Of a stretch of DNA of 64,000 bases, positions 46,659-56,701 are shown piece by piece. The notes under the pieces were generated by a model that saw only the letters and a program-made list of their open reading frames with translations, made no database searches and was not told where the DNA came from. Source of the DNA: Xylona heveae TC161 (lineage: Eukaryota; Ascomycota; Xylonomycetes; Xylonales; Xylonaceae); contig NW_017264196.1 of NCBI RefSeq assembly GCF_001619985.1, positions 2,326,696 to 2,390,695 on the forward strand, read 5' to 3'. Made by a program: the position numbers and the translations under genes. How positions within the stretch are numbered: the stretch's first letter is position 1; each line of letters starts with the position of its first letter.

Positions 46659-48955
46659 ATGCCGACTCTGAACTCGAACCGCCTGACGTCAAGGTCCGGC
46701 AAGCTTCCCGCATGTGACCCATGTCGGGCAATGAAGCTGCGATGCGACCATGGGAGACCGGCTTGTTCGAGATGTAGGGAAAGAGGCAGAACTGCTGACT
46801 GTGCATATCGGGCGAGACCATTCAGAAGACCCTTTGGTCGGACTTCAGACGAGCAGAAGCAAGTGAACCCCAGTCTCGAATGGCACTCTGTGCGTGGCTA
46901 GTGTTGTGTGGCATCATATTAACAATATCAACACCGTTTTAGGCCCAGAGAAGATGAAGCAAGCTCTGTGGTGCCAAGTCCGGGACTTTCCAGAGATCCG
47001 GTAGTCCCATCCGTTCAATATCCCAACCCGGGCTATTTAGGATCGTCTAGCCATACGACACTCTTCAATCAGCTACAGCTTCCAATAGATACAGAATCTG
47101 GTGTTTCGAGTCGAGAGACCGAGTATACCTCAACCGCACAGACGGATTATGTAGTTAATGATACCTGCATCTCAAGGGGCGCAGAGCTTATCCTCGAACT
47201 GCATCGTGTATCTTTGATCCAGCCGTTCGCCCAGCTCTTCAAGAAATGGGAAAGCACAGGAACAAATCTTGCTCTAGCCGGTCCCTTCACCGGGCCTTGT
47301 GCATCCACAGCTGTACACACACTGTCACAATGTGATGGAACACTTACAACTGCCACAGCCATTTCCAGGAACCTCTTTTATCGTTCCCGTCGTCCTATAT
47401 CCTTCAGTTCAGATACAACATTTGATGAATACTGTATTAACTTCTCTGGACGAAACGCTCGATGGGAAACTTTTGGACTCTTCTTCACTGCCGTTTGTCG
47501 AGCCTCTGTAGACCTGGCTTATGCAGAACCTCTCTATGGCTCGGAGCAACAACGCCGTAAAATCCAAAAATTGACACTCTCATACTCAGACCAATGCTTA
47601 GACCTTTGTCTACCGCTGGATTGTATGAATGATTTGCAACTTTTTCTCCAATATGAGAATTTTATCTCTCATTCGCAGGTTGATGGTGATCAGAGTAAGT
47701 GATTTTCGTCTTAGAAGCTATGCAATTCGAAATACCAAGAATTTATTCCAGGCTACCTCTCTTGGCGGAAACTGGGAGACGTAGCAGCCTCCCTATTCGC
47801 TCTTGGCTACCACCAACAACAAACAGAGTCATTTCGCGCTACCCCTCACTTCCTTCGTGATCTTCGCCAAAGAGCTTTTTGTCGGACATACTCAGCAGAT
47901 AAAAATGTGTCAATATTTCTCGGAAGACCACCTCGAATCATACGCAAGTTTTGTCGCTTTTATCTTCCAGGGAAACATCCACAGGACACCCAGGAAGCGT
48001 CTCGCAAGCCAGCAGTCTGGGACTTTGCTGAAAAGCCGGATTTCATCACGGACTCCAGGTGGGCCGCTCTTTGTGCAATATTAAAGGAGGATATATTGGA
48101 TTTGTTTACCGAGGAAAACTATGACGAAAGGGTCCGACAGGCACGGTACGTGGTATTGATTCCTATGCTTCTGGTTTAGCTTACGACTGACGCTATTATC
48201 AAGGCTTATAGATGATGATGCCCATGCTCAATGGAATGCTGTCCCTAATATCTATCGTCTTGAGTGTAGTCTCAAGGCTTGTGACCGTCGACCAGTGGAG
48301 CGTGACTTGATGGTCAATATGAAGCTCAATTATCTTCATGTACAATTTCTTTTACGGCTGGCATTACTCCGCCCTATTACCACGGATCCGGATCAAGAAC
48401 TAATTCGTATTTCTACGGACATGCTTGGTCTTGTTGTAGAGACAATTATGCTCAAGGACCAGATCATCAATTCTGGCACATCGTTAGTCTGGAAGGTAAG
48501 TCAGGGACCTACACATTGGAATGAATTAACTCATCCATATTTTAAAATTCAAGGTTGCATACTATGGCTTATCAGCCGCTGGGCTGATATCCCTAACCCT
48601 TATAAACCGATCCTTTGCTACAGAGACCCTTTACAGTAGTATATCCAAAGTGTTCCAAGACCTGAGCATCCTGGTAGGAGAGATTGAATGTGGAACACTA
48701 GTTTATGTTGACTCACCCAATTATGCCCTACTGGCTCGTGCCTCTGAAACAATTAAGAGTCTCCTGGACCGCATAATGTCCCCTTTATGCAACATGACAA
48801 CAGCTTTGGGCAATCAACCAGATATGCAAGTAGAGTCCGACCAGATGACTACTTCGGAAGATGGCACCTGGGGGCTGTGGGACAGCAACAGTCTCCAAGA
48901 TTTTGAAATCAACTTCTGGCACAATCTTGCTGTCCATCCTTTTCTTAGTCATTAG
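46659..48955 (+). CDS. Zn2Cys6 transcription factor with fungal_trans domain
   Basis: Exon 1 46659-about 46889, then 46943-47694, 47752-48145, 48204-48495 and 48554-48955. The last three introns are clean GT-AG and in phase. Exon 1 holds the zinc cluster: Cys 19, 22, 29, 36, 39 and 48. Exons 2-5 carry the fungal_trans region, including the YLSWRKLGD and SADKNVSIFLGRPPR signatures, and end with a Trp-rich tail. The first junction is a problem: the best acceptor (TTTTAG at 46942) needs a donor in phase 2, but the only good donor (GTGCGT at 46890) is phase 0. Either a non-standard donor is used or an indel breaks the gene. By position it is the candidate local regulator of the 44.8-58.6 kb cluster. 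Confidence 0.8.
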
Positions 48956-49394
48956 ACGGAAAAAGTCTATAGAAGAACAGTTTATTAGATCAAGCATTAG
49001 TCAATTAGCATGACTCATGTCATTAAGTACCAATGTTTTTCCAACTTAGCACCGACCTACACTACGGAGCTCATGTAGTCACCTGCAAGAGAACCCTACT
49101 GAAGGTAGATTTACACATACGTTCTTTTGTTTTATTATAAGCCATGGGATGAGCCGATAGATTCGTCTGGCCCTCACCTTCTGGACAGTATAAGTACATT
49201 AAATAGCATGCCGGTTTCTACATCAGCACCGTTAGCTCATGCTTTACACAATCAAACAAATCTATATAGTCAAAACATTGAGATAATAATCAATGACATT
49301 CATTAAATCAGTCATCGCTCAATGGACCCACTAAATTCGTTGATAAGCACAGGGATGCTCTAGAAATAAAATTAAAAAAGGGAGAAGAGAGAGC
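48956..49394. other. Convergent 3' intergenic region
   Basis: Lies between the 3' ends of the regulator and the amine oxidase genes. No gene. Confidence 0.5.
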
Positions 49395-51227
49395 CTATAC
49401 GCGACTTCCGACCAACTGCTTCGATACTTCCGTCGCAGACCGCTCGCCGCTGCGCACCGCGCCCTCCATGAAACCTTTCCACTCGACAGAAGTCTCTGTG
49501 CCGGAGAAGTGAACGTTCCAGAAGGGCTCGCGGAGTGCATCCCCCGCTGCAGACAGAACTCCCGGAGGTAGAGAGGGGCAGGGGCAGCCAAAGCCAGAGT
49601 ACTGCTCTGCGGTCCAGTCGTGCCAGACTGTGGTCAGGTACTCGCTGAGAACGCGGGTCTTGTCGCTGTACATCAGCCCGATCTGCTCGAGCAGTGAATC
49701 CGTTCTAATTTTATCGTCCTGCTGAGACCACGTTCGACCCGTATCACCGCACAGGAAGCAGGTCAGAATCCAGGCATCGTCTTCCGGGGAGCTGCAGTCC
49801 CTAATGATAGAGGCAGGACCTGTGAAAGATTGAGCAAGTCCGCAGAAGCCCTTCTCTGCCCAAAAGGGATTTTTGAAAACAAGCATGGCTTTCGTGAAGT
49901 ATCCATAGGTGTACGAGTCGACTAGCAACTGCTTGCGTGCTGGAAGCGTAGGGGTGAACTGAATGCCGCGAAGAACGGGACTGGGAACCGTGGAAATGAC
50001 CTTGGACGCTTGGAAGATTCGATTACCGGTTTGGACGTACACACGGTTTGGGTATGATTGGTTCACTGCTGTCACAGGGGAGGAAAGAAGGATGTTTTTT
50101 GAGGGGAGAGACGCAGCTAGGCCTTTGCAGATGGACTGGGTTCCCTGGCGAATGCGCAGATACTGGCCCCCGCCAACGCGGTCGGAGCGCATCTGGAGGA
50201 GTCCGCCGCCGGCTTTGCAGTGGTGGAGGAAGTAGAGGGCTGATATGTCCTGGGGCTCTTGGCCCAGCATGGCACGGGACCAGATTGACGCAGACGCAAT
50301 GGCGGTTTCGCTTGCATTGCGGCTGCAGAGGTAGGCGAGGAAGGTCATAGCATCGTGGATAGGGTTTTGAGGATTAGCAGAGTCGAGCTGCTGACAGTCT
50401 GCTTCGACAAGATCCCGAATTTCGCCGAGGTGCTTTTGTGTTTCGGTGTCAAACTGGGCGGTGGTTAGTTCAAGAGGATCGGATGACAGGAAGGCAGAAG
50501 ACCGATAGCTTACGGGAAGCCCGCCGTACGCAAAGACGTGGCTGCTGCCGGCCTTATCCTGCGCGAGGCAGTTGCCACTAGTGTTCTGCGTGATGAACTC
50601 GACTTCAAAACGCCTGGCCAGCTTGGAGACTTTGCTCTGGTTGGTGTTGTTTAGCCAGGAGGCTCCGATATCGACAATGCCTTTCCCGTGGGACAAAGAG
50701 GCGCTCCACGTGCGGCCTCCGACGCGGTCACGGGCCTCAAGGACAAGGCATGAGAGTCCGGCTTGAATGAGTTGATCGGCTGCCGTGAGACCGGACAGAC
50801 CAGCGCCGAGGACGATGACATCCCACGCCTTCTGGTCGACAGTGGGCAGTGGCTGCGGGATGGAATGGGAGATGGCAACTTCAGCGTCGAGGAGGAATTG
50901 CCATCCGGGCTCCGCCAATTGAGTCACCGGGACAAGGTTGATAATGGGATTATGCCCGCGCAGGAAACGGTGGAGGTGGCGGGTGTGTTGGAGCTCTCGG
51001 CGATTATAGTTGACAATGTAAAGGGTCAGGCGGGCGATACCCACGATGGAGCCACCGGCAGCTAATAGAGCCCGGTGAAGGTCCAAAAGCGAGAGAAGGA
51101 CCTGAGAGTCAAAGTCTGCAGGGACCTCATTCGAAACGGGAGAGCGTGGTTGCCCAGAAACGTGTATCAGACCCATCGGGGCAGTCCCCAACGGCGCTGA
51201 TGCAATTGCATTCACTGGGGGAGCCAT
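49395..51227 (-). CDS. RidA-like domain fused to FAD monoamine oxidase (MAO-N type), 610 aa
   Basis: Single exon on the minus strand, ATG at 51227. Residues about 15-122 form a RidA/YjgF-like domain (HVSGQP start, then a helix-strand core ending LLDAEVAIS). From about 134 comes a flavin amine oxidase: VIVLGAGLSGL at 137-147 with GxGxxG, DRVGGRTW at 167-174, and near the C-terminus HFSGTETSVEWKGFMEGA, the FAD-binding end typical of fungal MAO-N. The oxidase would turn a primary amine to an imine, then aldehyde plus ammonia and peroxide. RidA proteins hydrolyse reactive imines, so the fusion makes chemical sense. However, the usual RidA Pro-Ala-Arg site reads NPII here, so the catalytic Arg may be lost. 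It is divergent from an amino-acid permease. Confidence 0.92.
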   Translation of the reverse strand: MAPPVNAIASAPLGTAPMGLIHVSGQPRSPVSNEVPADFDSQVLLSLLDLHRALLAAGGSIVGIARLTLYIVNYNRRELQHTRHLHRFLRGHNPIINLVPVTQLAEPGWQFLLDAEVAISHSIPQPLPTVDQKAWDVIVLGAGLSGLTAADQLIQAGLSCLVLEARDRVGGRTWSASLSHGKGIVDIGASWLNNTNQSKVSKLARRFEVEFITQNTSGNCLAQDKAGSSHVFAYGGLPVSYRSSAFLSSDPLELTTAQFDTETQKHLGEIRDLVEADCQQLDSANPQNPIHDAMTFLAYLCSRNASETAIASASIWSRAMLGQEPQDISALYFLHHCKAGGGLLQMRSDRVGGGQYLRIRQGTQSICKGLAASLPSKNILLSSPVTAVNQSYPNRVYVQTGNRIFQASKVISTVPSPVLRGIQFTPTLPARKQLLVDSYTYGYFTKAMLVFKNPFWAEKGFCGLAQSFTGPASIIRDCSSPEDDAWILTCFLCGDTGRTWSQQDDKIRTDSLLEQIGLMYSDKTRVLSEYLTTVWHDWTAEQYSGFGCPCPSLPPGVLSAAGDALREPFWNVHFSGTETSVEWKGFMEGAVRSGERSATEVSKQLVGSRV

Positions 51228-51794
51228 TACCAGTGATTAACTGCTTGGTCGAGACATGAAAGCTAAAACAAAGATTACAATTGCTTGGCCGGCATGATGA
51301 TGGCTTAGGGTCAGTCCTCCTACCTAGCAGTCACATTGTGTTTTATTTTATTTTATATACTATATTTGCAAATTTTCTCCCCTCCATTTTTAAACCTTTT
51401 TTCTTCCAAAACATATATAATTAGATAACGTACCTTGTATAACTGACATAAAATGGGACTTCGGAGTTGGAGATATCGGAGTCGGGATGTGGGGCGAGAA
51501 CCAGAGAGGAAGAAGCGGGTTGCTCACTTGCCCGACAGCAGTCTGGCTTCAGCGGTGATATTTTGACCCACAACCCGTCCCCTATACACCTCCTGTTTGG
51601 CCAATTGCTCCTTTCTCTCAAATGATGTGATATCTGGCTTGGAGCTCCTCATTTATAGATTATCAAATTACATACCTGAGCATAGAACAGCTATCTATTT
51701 ACAATTTGACAATAAGAAGACTCAAAGATGACCGAAGACTACCTTACTCGAACATCAGTCTCAAAAGGCCGCTGCATTCTCTCCACTTCACGAC
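51228..51794. other. Divergent promoter, amine oxidase / permease
   Basis: 567 bp between the two start codons. AT-rich 51340-51425; holds the paired TCGGAGT sites given separately. No gene. Confidence 0.5.
51461..51482 (+). promoter_or_regulatory. Paired TCGGAGT sites
   Basis: TCGGAGT at 51461-51467 and 51476-51482, same strand, 15 bp apart; the second is within ATATCGGAGTCGG, which shares ATATCGGAGT with the array at 46.5 kb. Located between the amine oxidase and permease starts. Candidate shared operator; inference. Confidence 0.45.
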
Positions 51795-53648
51795 ATGCCA
51801 CTAGATTCTGCTGAGAAACAGCTGCCTTTGGGTGGGACGTCCAGGGCCTCTTTTGACCTTCCTGTTAATGCAGAAACCGAAAATGTCAGCGCCGACCGAC
51901 TGGCGCGCAAGCTATCCCCTCGCCAGGTCCAGATGATTGCAATCGGTGGCACGATAGGAACGGGATTATATCTCGGAACCGGTAGGGCATTAGCCACTGG
52001 CGGTCCAGCGTCAATGCTACTGGCCTATACAATCTGTGGTGGGATTGTCTTTGTCACCATGTTGAGCCTGGGAGAAATGGTGGCATTCGTTCCTGTAACA
52101 GGCTCATTCTGTACATTTGCGGGGTAAGCTTCACCTCGCGGTAGCAAGATCCAACCTTTCTCTAACTATCTCAGACGTTTTGTGGACGAAGCTCTAGGAT
52201 TTGCATTGACATGGAACTACTGGGCTAATGATGCAGTCTCCACTGCTTCAGATGTTATAGCACTGCAGATTTTGCTAGAGTACTGGACCGAGCATTTCCC
52301 CGGCTGGGCTCTCAGTCTTATCTGCCTCGCGTTTGTTCTTTGCTTGAATCTCTGCTCTGTGAGAATCTACGGAGAGGCAAGTACATTGAATGCAAGGCCG
52401 CGCAAGTGACATCTAACAAGATTTTAGACTGAGTACTGGCTGTGTTTGCTCAAGGTTGTGACCATTATAGTAAGTTTGCTGCTATCATCCCACTTATGTG
52501 TGCGGCATTTCTCATAAATCTCAGGTCTTCATTATTGTTGGCATTGTTGTGAACTGTGGTGCCAATACCCAACATACATATTTTGGTGACAAATATTTCT
52601 ATGTGGATGATGCACCCTTTGTTGGTGGGATTGGGGGCTTTGCCTCTGTTTTTGTCACAGCGTCTTTTGCATAGTAAGATGCAAACCCACTACAACATTC
52701 AACTGCTGTTCCTAACTGTTGGGCAGCGGCGGAACAGAAAACGTTGCAGTCACTGCCGGCGAGACGAAGAATCCAGCGCGGACTTATCCCCGTGTCATCC
52801 GCAACGTCTTCTGGAGGATTCTCCTTTTCTACGTGGTGTCAATCATCATCATCGGTCTCGACGTACCATATAACCATTCCAATCTTTCCAGCGAAAAATC
52901 ATCTACCAGCCCCTTTACGATTGTCTTTTCCGAAGCCGGTAGCGCCGTGGCAGGGAGTTTTATCAACGCCGTGATCATGACAAGCGCAATCTCGGCAGCC
53001 AATCACGCCCTCTTCGGGGGATCAAGGCTTCTCTACACTTTAGCTATAGAAGGATATGCCCCACGTCAACTTGGACTCATCAACCGCTTCCAAATTCCGT
53101 GGGTAGCGGTTCTTGCCACGGCGACTATCAGCGCACTCTGCTTCGGGGCTAGCAAAATCGGTACCGGTCAGCTCTGGTCCTGGTTGCAGAACCTAGTCGG
53201 AGTCTCCAACCAGCTCTCTTGGATGTGTATCTGTATTGCCTCACTCCGATTTCGTGCCGCCATTCGTCGTCAAAACCTGGAGCATCTGCTCCCTTTCAAA
53301 AACTTTACATACCCGGTAGGCCCGGCACTAGCAGTCGGGTTGAATATTTTCCTTGTTCTCATTCAGGGCTGGTCCTGCTTTAGCCCGAAGTTTGATGTGG
53401 TCAGTTTCGTGTCATACTATATCGAGATTCCGATTATGCTAGCCATGTTCTTGGGCTGGAAACTCTACAAAAATACTAAAATCGTTCCCCTCGATGAGAT
53501 GGATCTGATCACGGACAGATATCAGCTTGAGACTCAAGGAGAGATTCTTCCGGACTTGCATGGTCTCGACACCACTCGGACGAGTAGCTGGTTTGATAAT
53601 ATACCAGGAATGAGAATGTTAAAAAGCATCGAAAATTGGATAATTTGA
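51795..53648 (+). CDS. Amino-acid permease (APC superfamily, YAT type), 547 aa
   Basis: Exons 51795-52123, 52175-52376, 52428-52469 (42 nt), 52525-52673 and 52727-53648. Intron 2 (52377-52427) begins GCAAGT after GAG and is a GC-AG intron; the join restores the frame and the conserved YGETEYW segment. About 12 helices. MIAIGGTIGTGLYLGTG in helix 1 is the family's substrate-binding glycine motif; GGTENVAVTAGETKNP follows helix 6; the tail carries DLIT and Glu/Asp-rich parts like Gap1-type permeases. It imports amino acids or related amines with protons at the plasma membrane. Divergent from the amine oxidase; paired TCGGAGT sites lie between them. A second permease of equal length is at 56.7-58.6 kb. 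Confidence 0.93.
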
Positions 53649-54810
53649 AGGTTCTGGCATGTACATAATAAATTGAAGGCTAGAAATGTGTGTTTGACTT
53701 GCAAGCGACCTACGACCAGCTGTGCATGACATGTAAATTGGACCCAGGGCTCTACAAATGTAACGCTTGCCAAAGCAGACCCTCTTTGTTAAGGGATGGT
53801 GAAAAGGTCTCACGAGCACGGCCCATCAACCGTCAATTTTAACGATTACGAGGAAAGAAAACGGAATTGGTAGACAAGAAGATCGAGTGGCAGCGACCAG
53901 AAAGTCATCTGGCTAGATGCTGACCGAAAATTAGTAGTATACCAGCTACATCTGCAATGTAGAGCATACCGAGGGAACATGTAACAATCTGCATTTTGCA
54001 TTTTCAACAAATTCTAATAGAATAGCCTCGAAAATGTGGTCGTGAAGACTAGTGCTGCTAGTGTCGGGATACGATCAATGTCCAATCGGCGTGAAGCTTG
54101 ACTCCGAAGCCCCACCATAGCACAACACCGGACCAATAATATAACGAGTAAGTACTGCCGAGAGCTGCCGACTCGCAATGGTTCATCTATCAAAATGCCA
54201 ACGGGATAGGCAAAAACGAACCTATTCCAACGAATACACTATAGAGGCATGTTCTGAATGTATTTCTTTACTAACATAGCAGAGTATTCATATACAATAC
54301 ACCAGTCATTATCTAGCCGGCTGTTACAGGGTAGAAAAAGGAGAATAAGCCTGAGAAATGTCAGGCTAAATCAAAGTTCTACTCTAGAGAGAAATACTAA
54401 TATTTCCAAGTAAGGTTACTACGTCGAGGCAGACCTAGCTATATCTTGATTTGTGTTCTATAATGTTATGTACGGTTTATCTACTTCTCACCTGCCTGAA
54501 GGTACTGCTACTCTAGTATAAACGATGATAAATATTATTAATCATACAAAAAGCAGGGCAAGAAGAATGACAAATGATCTAAACTCCGATAGGGCCAGAG
54601 GTGCAGAGCTTAGGACAATCCGGCAATGATAAGGAATGATAAGGTATCATAGCAAGCCTTAGTGCCTGTATATACTAGAGATAACCCTGGATATAAAAGG
54701 TAGTGATGCATTCATATCATTTCCGGTGAGACCGTATATCTTATTTCCGAACATATACCATTACCAAAGTCATTTGGTAGTACTTAATTACATTTAAATT
54801 CCTCATAAAA
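53649..54810. other. Intergenic upstream of TPR gene with ACTCCGA sites
   Basis: No gene. ACTCCGA (the reverse of TCGGAGT) occurs at 54101-54107 and 54583-54589, the latter 228 bp before the TPR gene start. Confidence 0.5.
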
Positions 54811-56544
54811 ATGTTACTCATTTCAGATTCTCTTGTCCCGGCCTCCCCGACAGATGAATACTACGACCTGGGAGCATACAGCCGCTCAATCAGCGCCGCG
54901 AATGAGGCAGCGAAAGTCTGGTTCAATCGTGGCCTCATCTGGAGTTATTCATTCAATCACGCCGAAGCTTACCGATGTTTCGAGCAAGCGATCGTACATG
55001 ATCCAATCTGTGCCATGGCCTACTGGGGGTTAGCCTACGCCGCAGGACCAAACTACAATAAGGCATGGCGGATGTTTGATCCGGTCGATCTCGAGCGCAG
55101 CATGAAGATCTGCCACGATGCTGCGCGCTACGCTCTAAGCCTCTGCCACACCAGCCCGACGACGCCTGTCGAGCGTGCCCTGATCGAGGCAATGCAGGCG
55201 CGGTTCCCTGTCGATCATCCTGTTGAAGATTTCTCACTCTTGGACCAAGCGTACGCTCAGGCCATGAAAAGGGTCTACGACCAGTTCGGTTCCGACGATC
55301 TAGATGTGGTGACACTATATGTGGACGCCCGGATGCACACAAGCCAGCGCAAGATGTTCCACCTCAAGACCGGCCTTCCTATCGAATCATCACCAGTCGA
55401 AGAAGTGAAACAGCTGTTCAAAATTGGACTACAACACCCAGGCGGAGAGGAACACCCAGGCCTGATCCATTTTTCCGTTCACTTTTGGGAGATGTCCGCC
55501 ACACCCGCCGTTGCACTCCCGGCTGCCGATCTTCTTAGGCATCTTGTTCCAGATGCAGGTCACATCCATCATATGCCGACCCATCTGGATGTCCTGGTTG
55601 GTGATTATCGCCGCTCTGTAGATTCCAACACGGCTGCTGTGCTCGCCGATGAAAAGTATCTCGCCCGCGAAGGCGCCAAAAATATGTACAGTTTCTACCG
55701 CTTGCACAATTACCATTCGCTGGTCTATGCTGCCATGTTATCCGGCCAGTCGAAGGTCGCCTTGCGCGCTATCGATCGCATGGAACTCTCGATTACAGAT
55801 GACGTCCTTCAAGTCCAATCACCTCCACTTGCCGACTGGCTGGAATTCTTCAAGTCAGTCCGTATCCACGTCTATATCCGGTTCGGGCTCTGGGAGGAAC
55901 TGAAAGCTCTTCCCATTCCCCATGATCAAGACCTCTATTGCGTCACCACAGCAATGACACACTACGGAAAAGGCATCGCCTGGGCCGCGACCGAGAACAT
56001 AACAAAAGCTGAGAAAGAGCGAGAATTGTATCAGGCAGCCGCGAAACGAGTGCCACCCACGCGCAAAGATTATCCAAATCTCGTTATCGACATCCTCAAG
56101 GTCTCGACCGCCATGTTGGATGGTGAAATCGAATACCGGAAAAAGAACTTCACAAGTGCATTCGAACGGCTGCGCGAGGCAATTCACCACGATGATTCGC
56201 TCATGTATACAGAACCCTGGGGGTGGATGTTACCCACCCGCCATGCATATGCAGCGCTGTCACTTGAGCAAGGACTTGTGGAACAGGCTCTGACGGCTTA
56301 TGCAGAGGACTTGGGTCTGGATGGTTCACTCACGCGGGCACATCAGCATCCAAACAATGTGTGGGCGCTGCATGGATACCATGAGTGCTTGATGCGCTTG
56401 GGACGCGAGCCGGAGGCAAGGATTATCAAACAGCAGTTGGATATAGCAATGGCAGTGGCAGATATTGATATTAAGTCCTCTTGCTTTTGTCGATTGAGGG
56501 TAGTACAGGATCAGAATGGAGACATGTCAGCGTGTTGTAGTTGA
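54811..56544 (+). CDS. TPR-repeat protein with HxHHMPxH motif, 577 aa
   Basis: Single exon. The product is almost all helical, with tetratricopeptide-like repeats: the first around residues 35-75 (WFNRGLIWSYSFNHAEAYRCFEQA), later ones near 460-545. A histidine-rich stretch HIHHMPTH at about residues 251-258, followed by LDVLVGDYRR, is a compact candidate metal site; I recall similar TPR proteins in bacteria, which suggests an old or transferred gene, but this is unverified. The last 25 residues are Cys-rich. No signal peptide or membrane segment. It stands between two amino-acid permeases and downstream of a TCGGAGT-type site. Function unknown. Confidence 0.82.
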   Translation: MLLISDSLVPASPTDEYYDLGAYSRSISAANEAAKVWFNRGLIWSYSFNHAEAYRCFEQAIVHDPICAMAYWGLAYAAGPNYNKAWRMFDPVDLERSMKICHDAARYALSLCHTSPTTPVERALIEAMQARFPVDHPVEDFSLLDQAYAQAMKRVYDQFGSDDLDVVTLYVDARMHTSQRKMFHLKTGLPIESSPVEEVKQLFKIGLQHPGGEEHPGLIHFSVHFWEMSATPAVALPAADLLRHLVPDAGHIHHMPTHLDVLVGDYRRSVDSNTAAVLADEKYLAREGAKNMYSFYRLHNYHSLVYAAMLSGQSKVALRAIDRMELSITDDVLQVQSPPLADWLEFFKSVRIHVYIRFGLWEELKALPIPHDQDLYCVTTAMTHYGKGIAWAATENITKAEKERELYQAAAKRVPPTRKDYPNLVIDILKVSTAMLDGEIEYRKKNFTSAFERLREAIHHDDSLMYTEPWGWMLPTRHAYAALSLEQGLVEQALTAYAEDLGLDGSLTRAHQHPNNVWALHGYHECLMRLGREPEARIIKQQLDIAMAVADIDIKSSCFCRLRVVQDQNGDMSACCS

Positions 56545-56701
56545 AATAAAATAGTATAACAAATGTTAGAAATTTGATACGGAGGCTACGAGGACTACCA
56601 AGTGATTAATTAGGCAGTTTCAAAACGACTATATACCGCGTATACAATTACTTTAAGAGTAAAACATCGCGGGAAAGGAAAATGAATAAGAACAACGTAA
56701 T

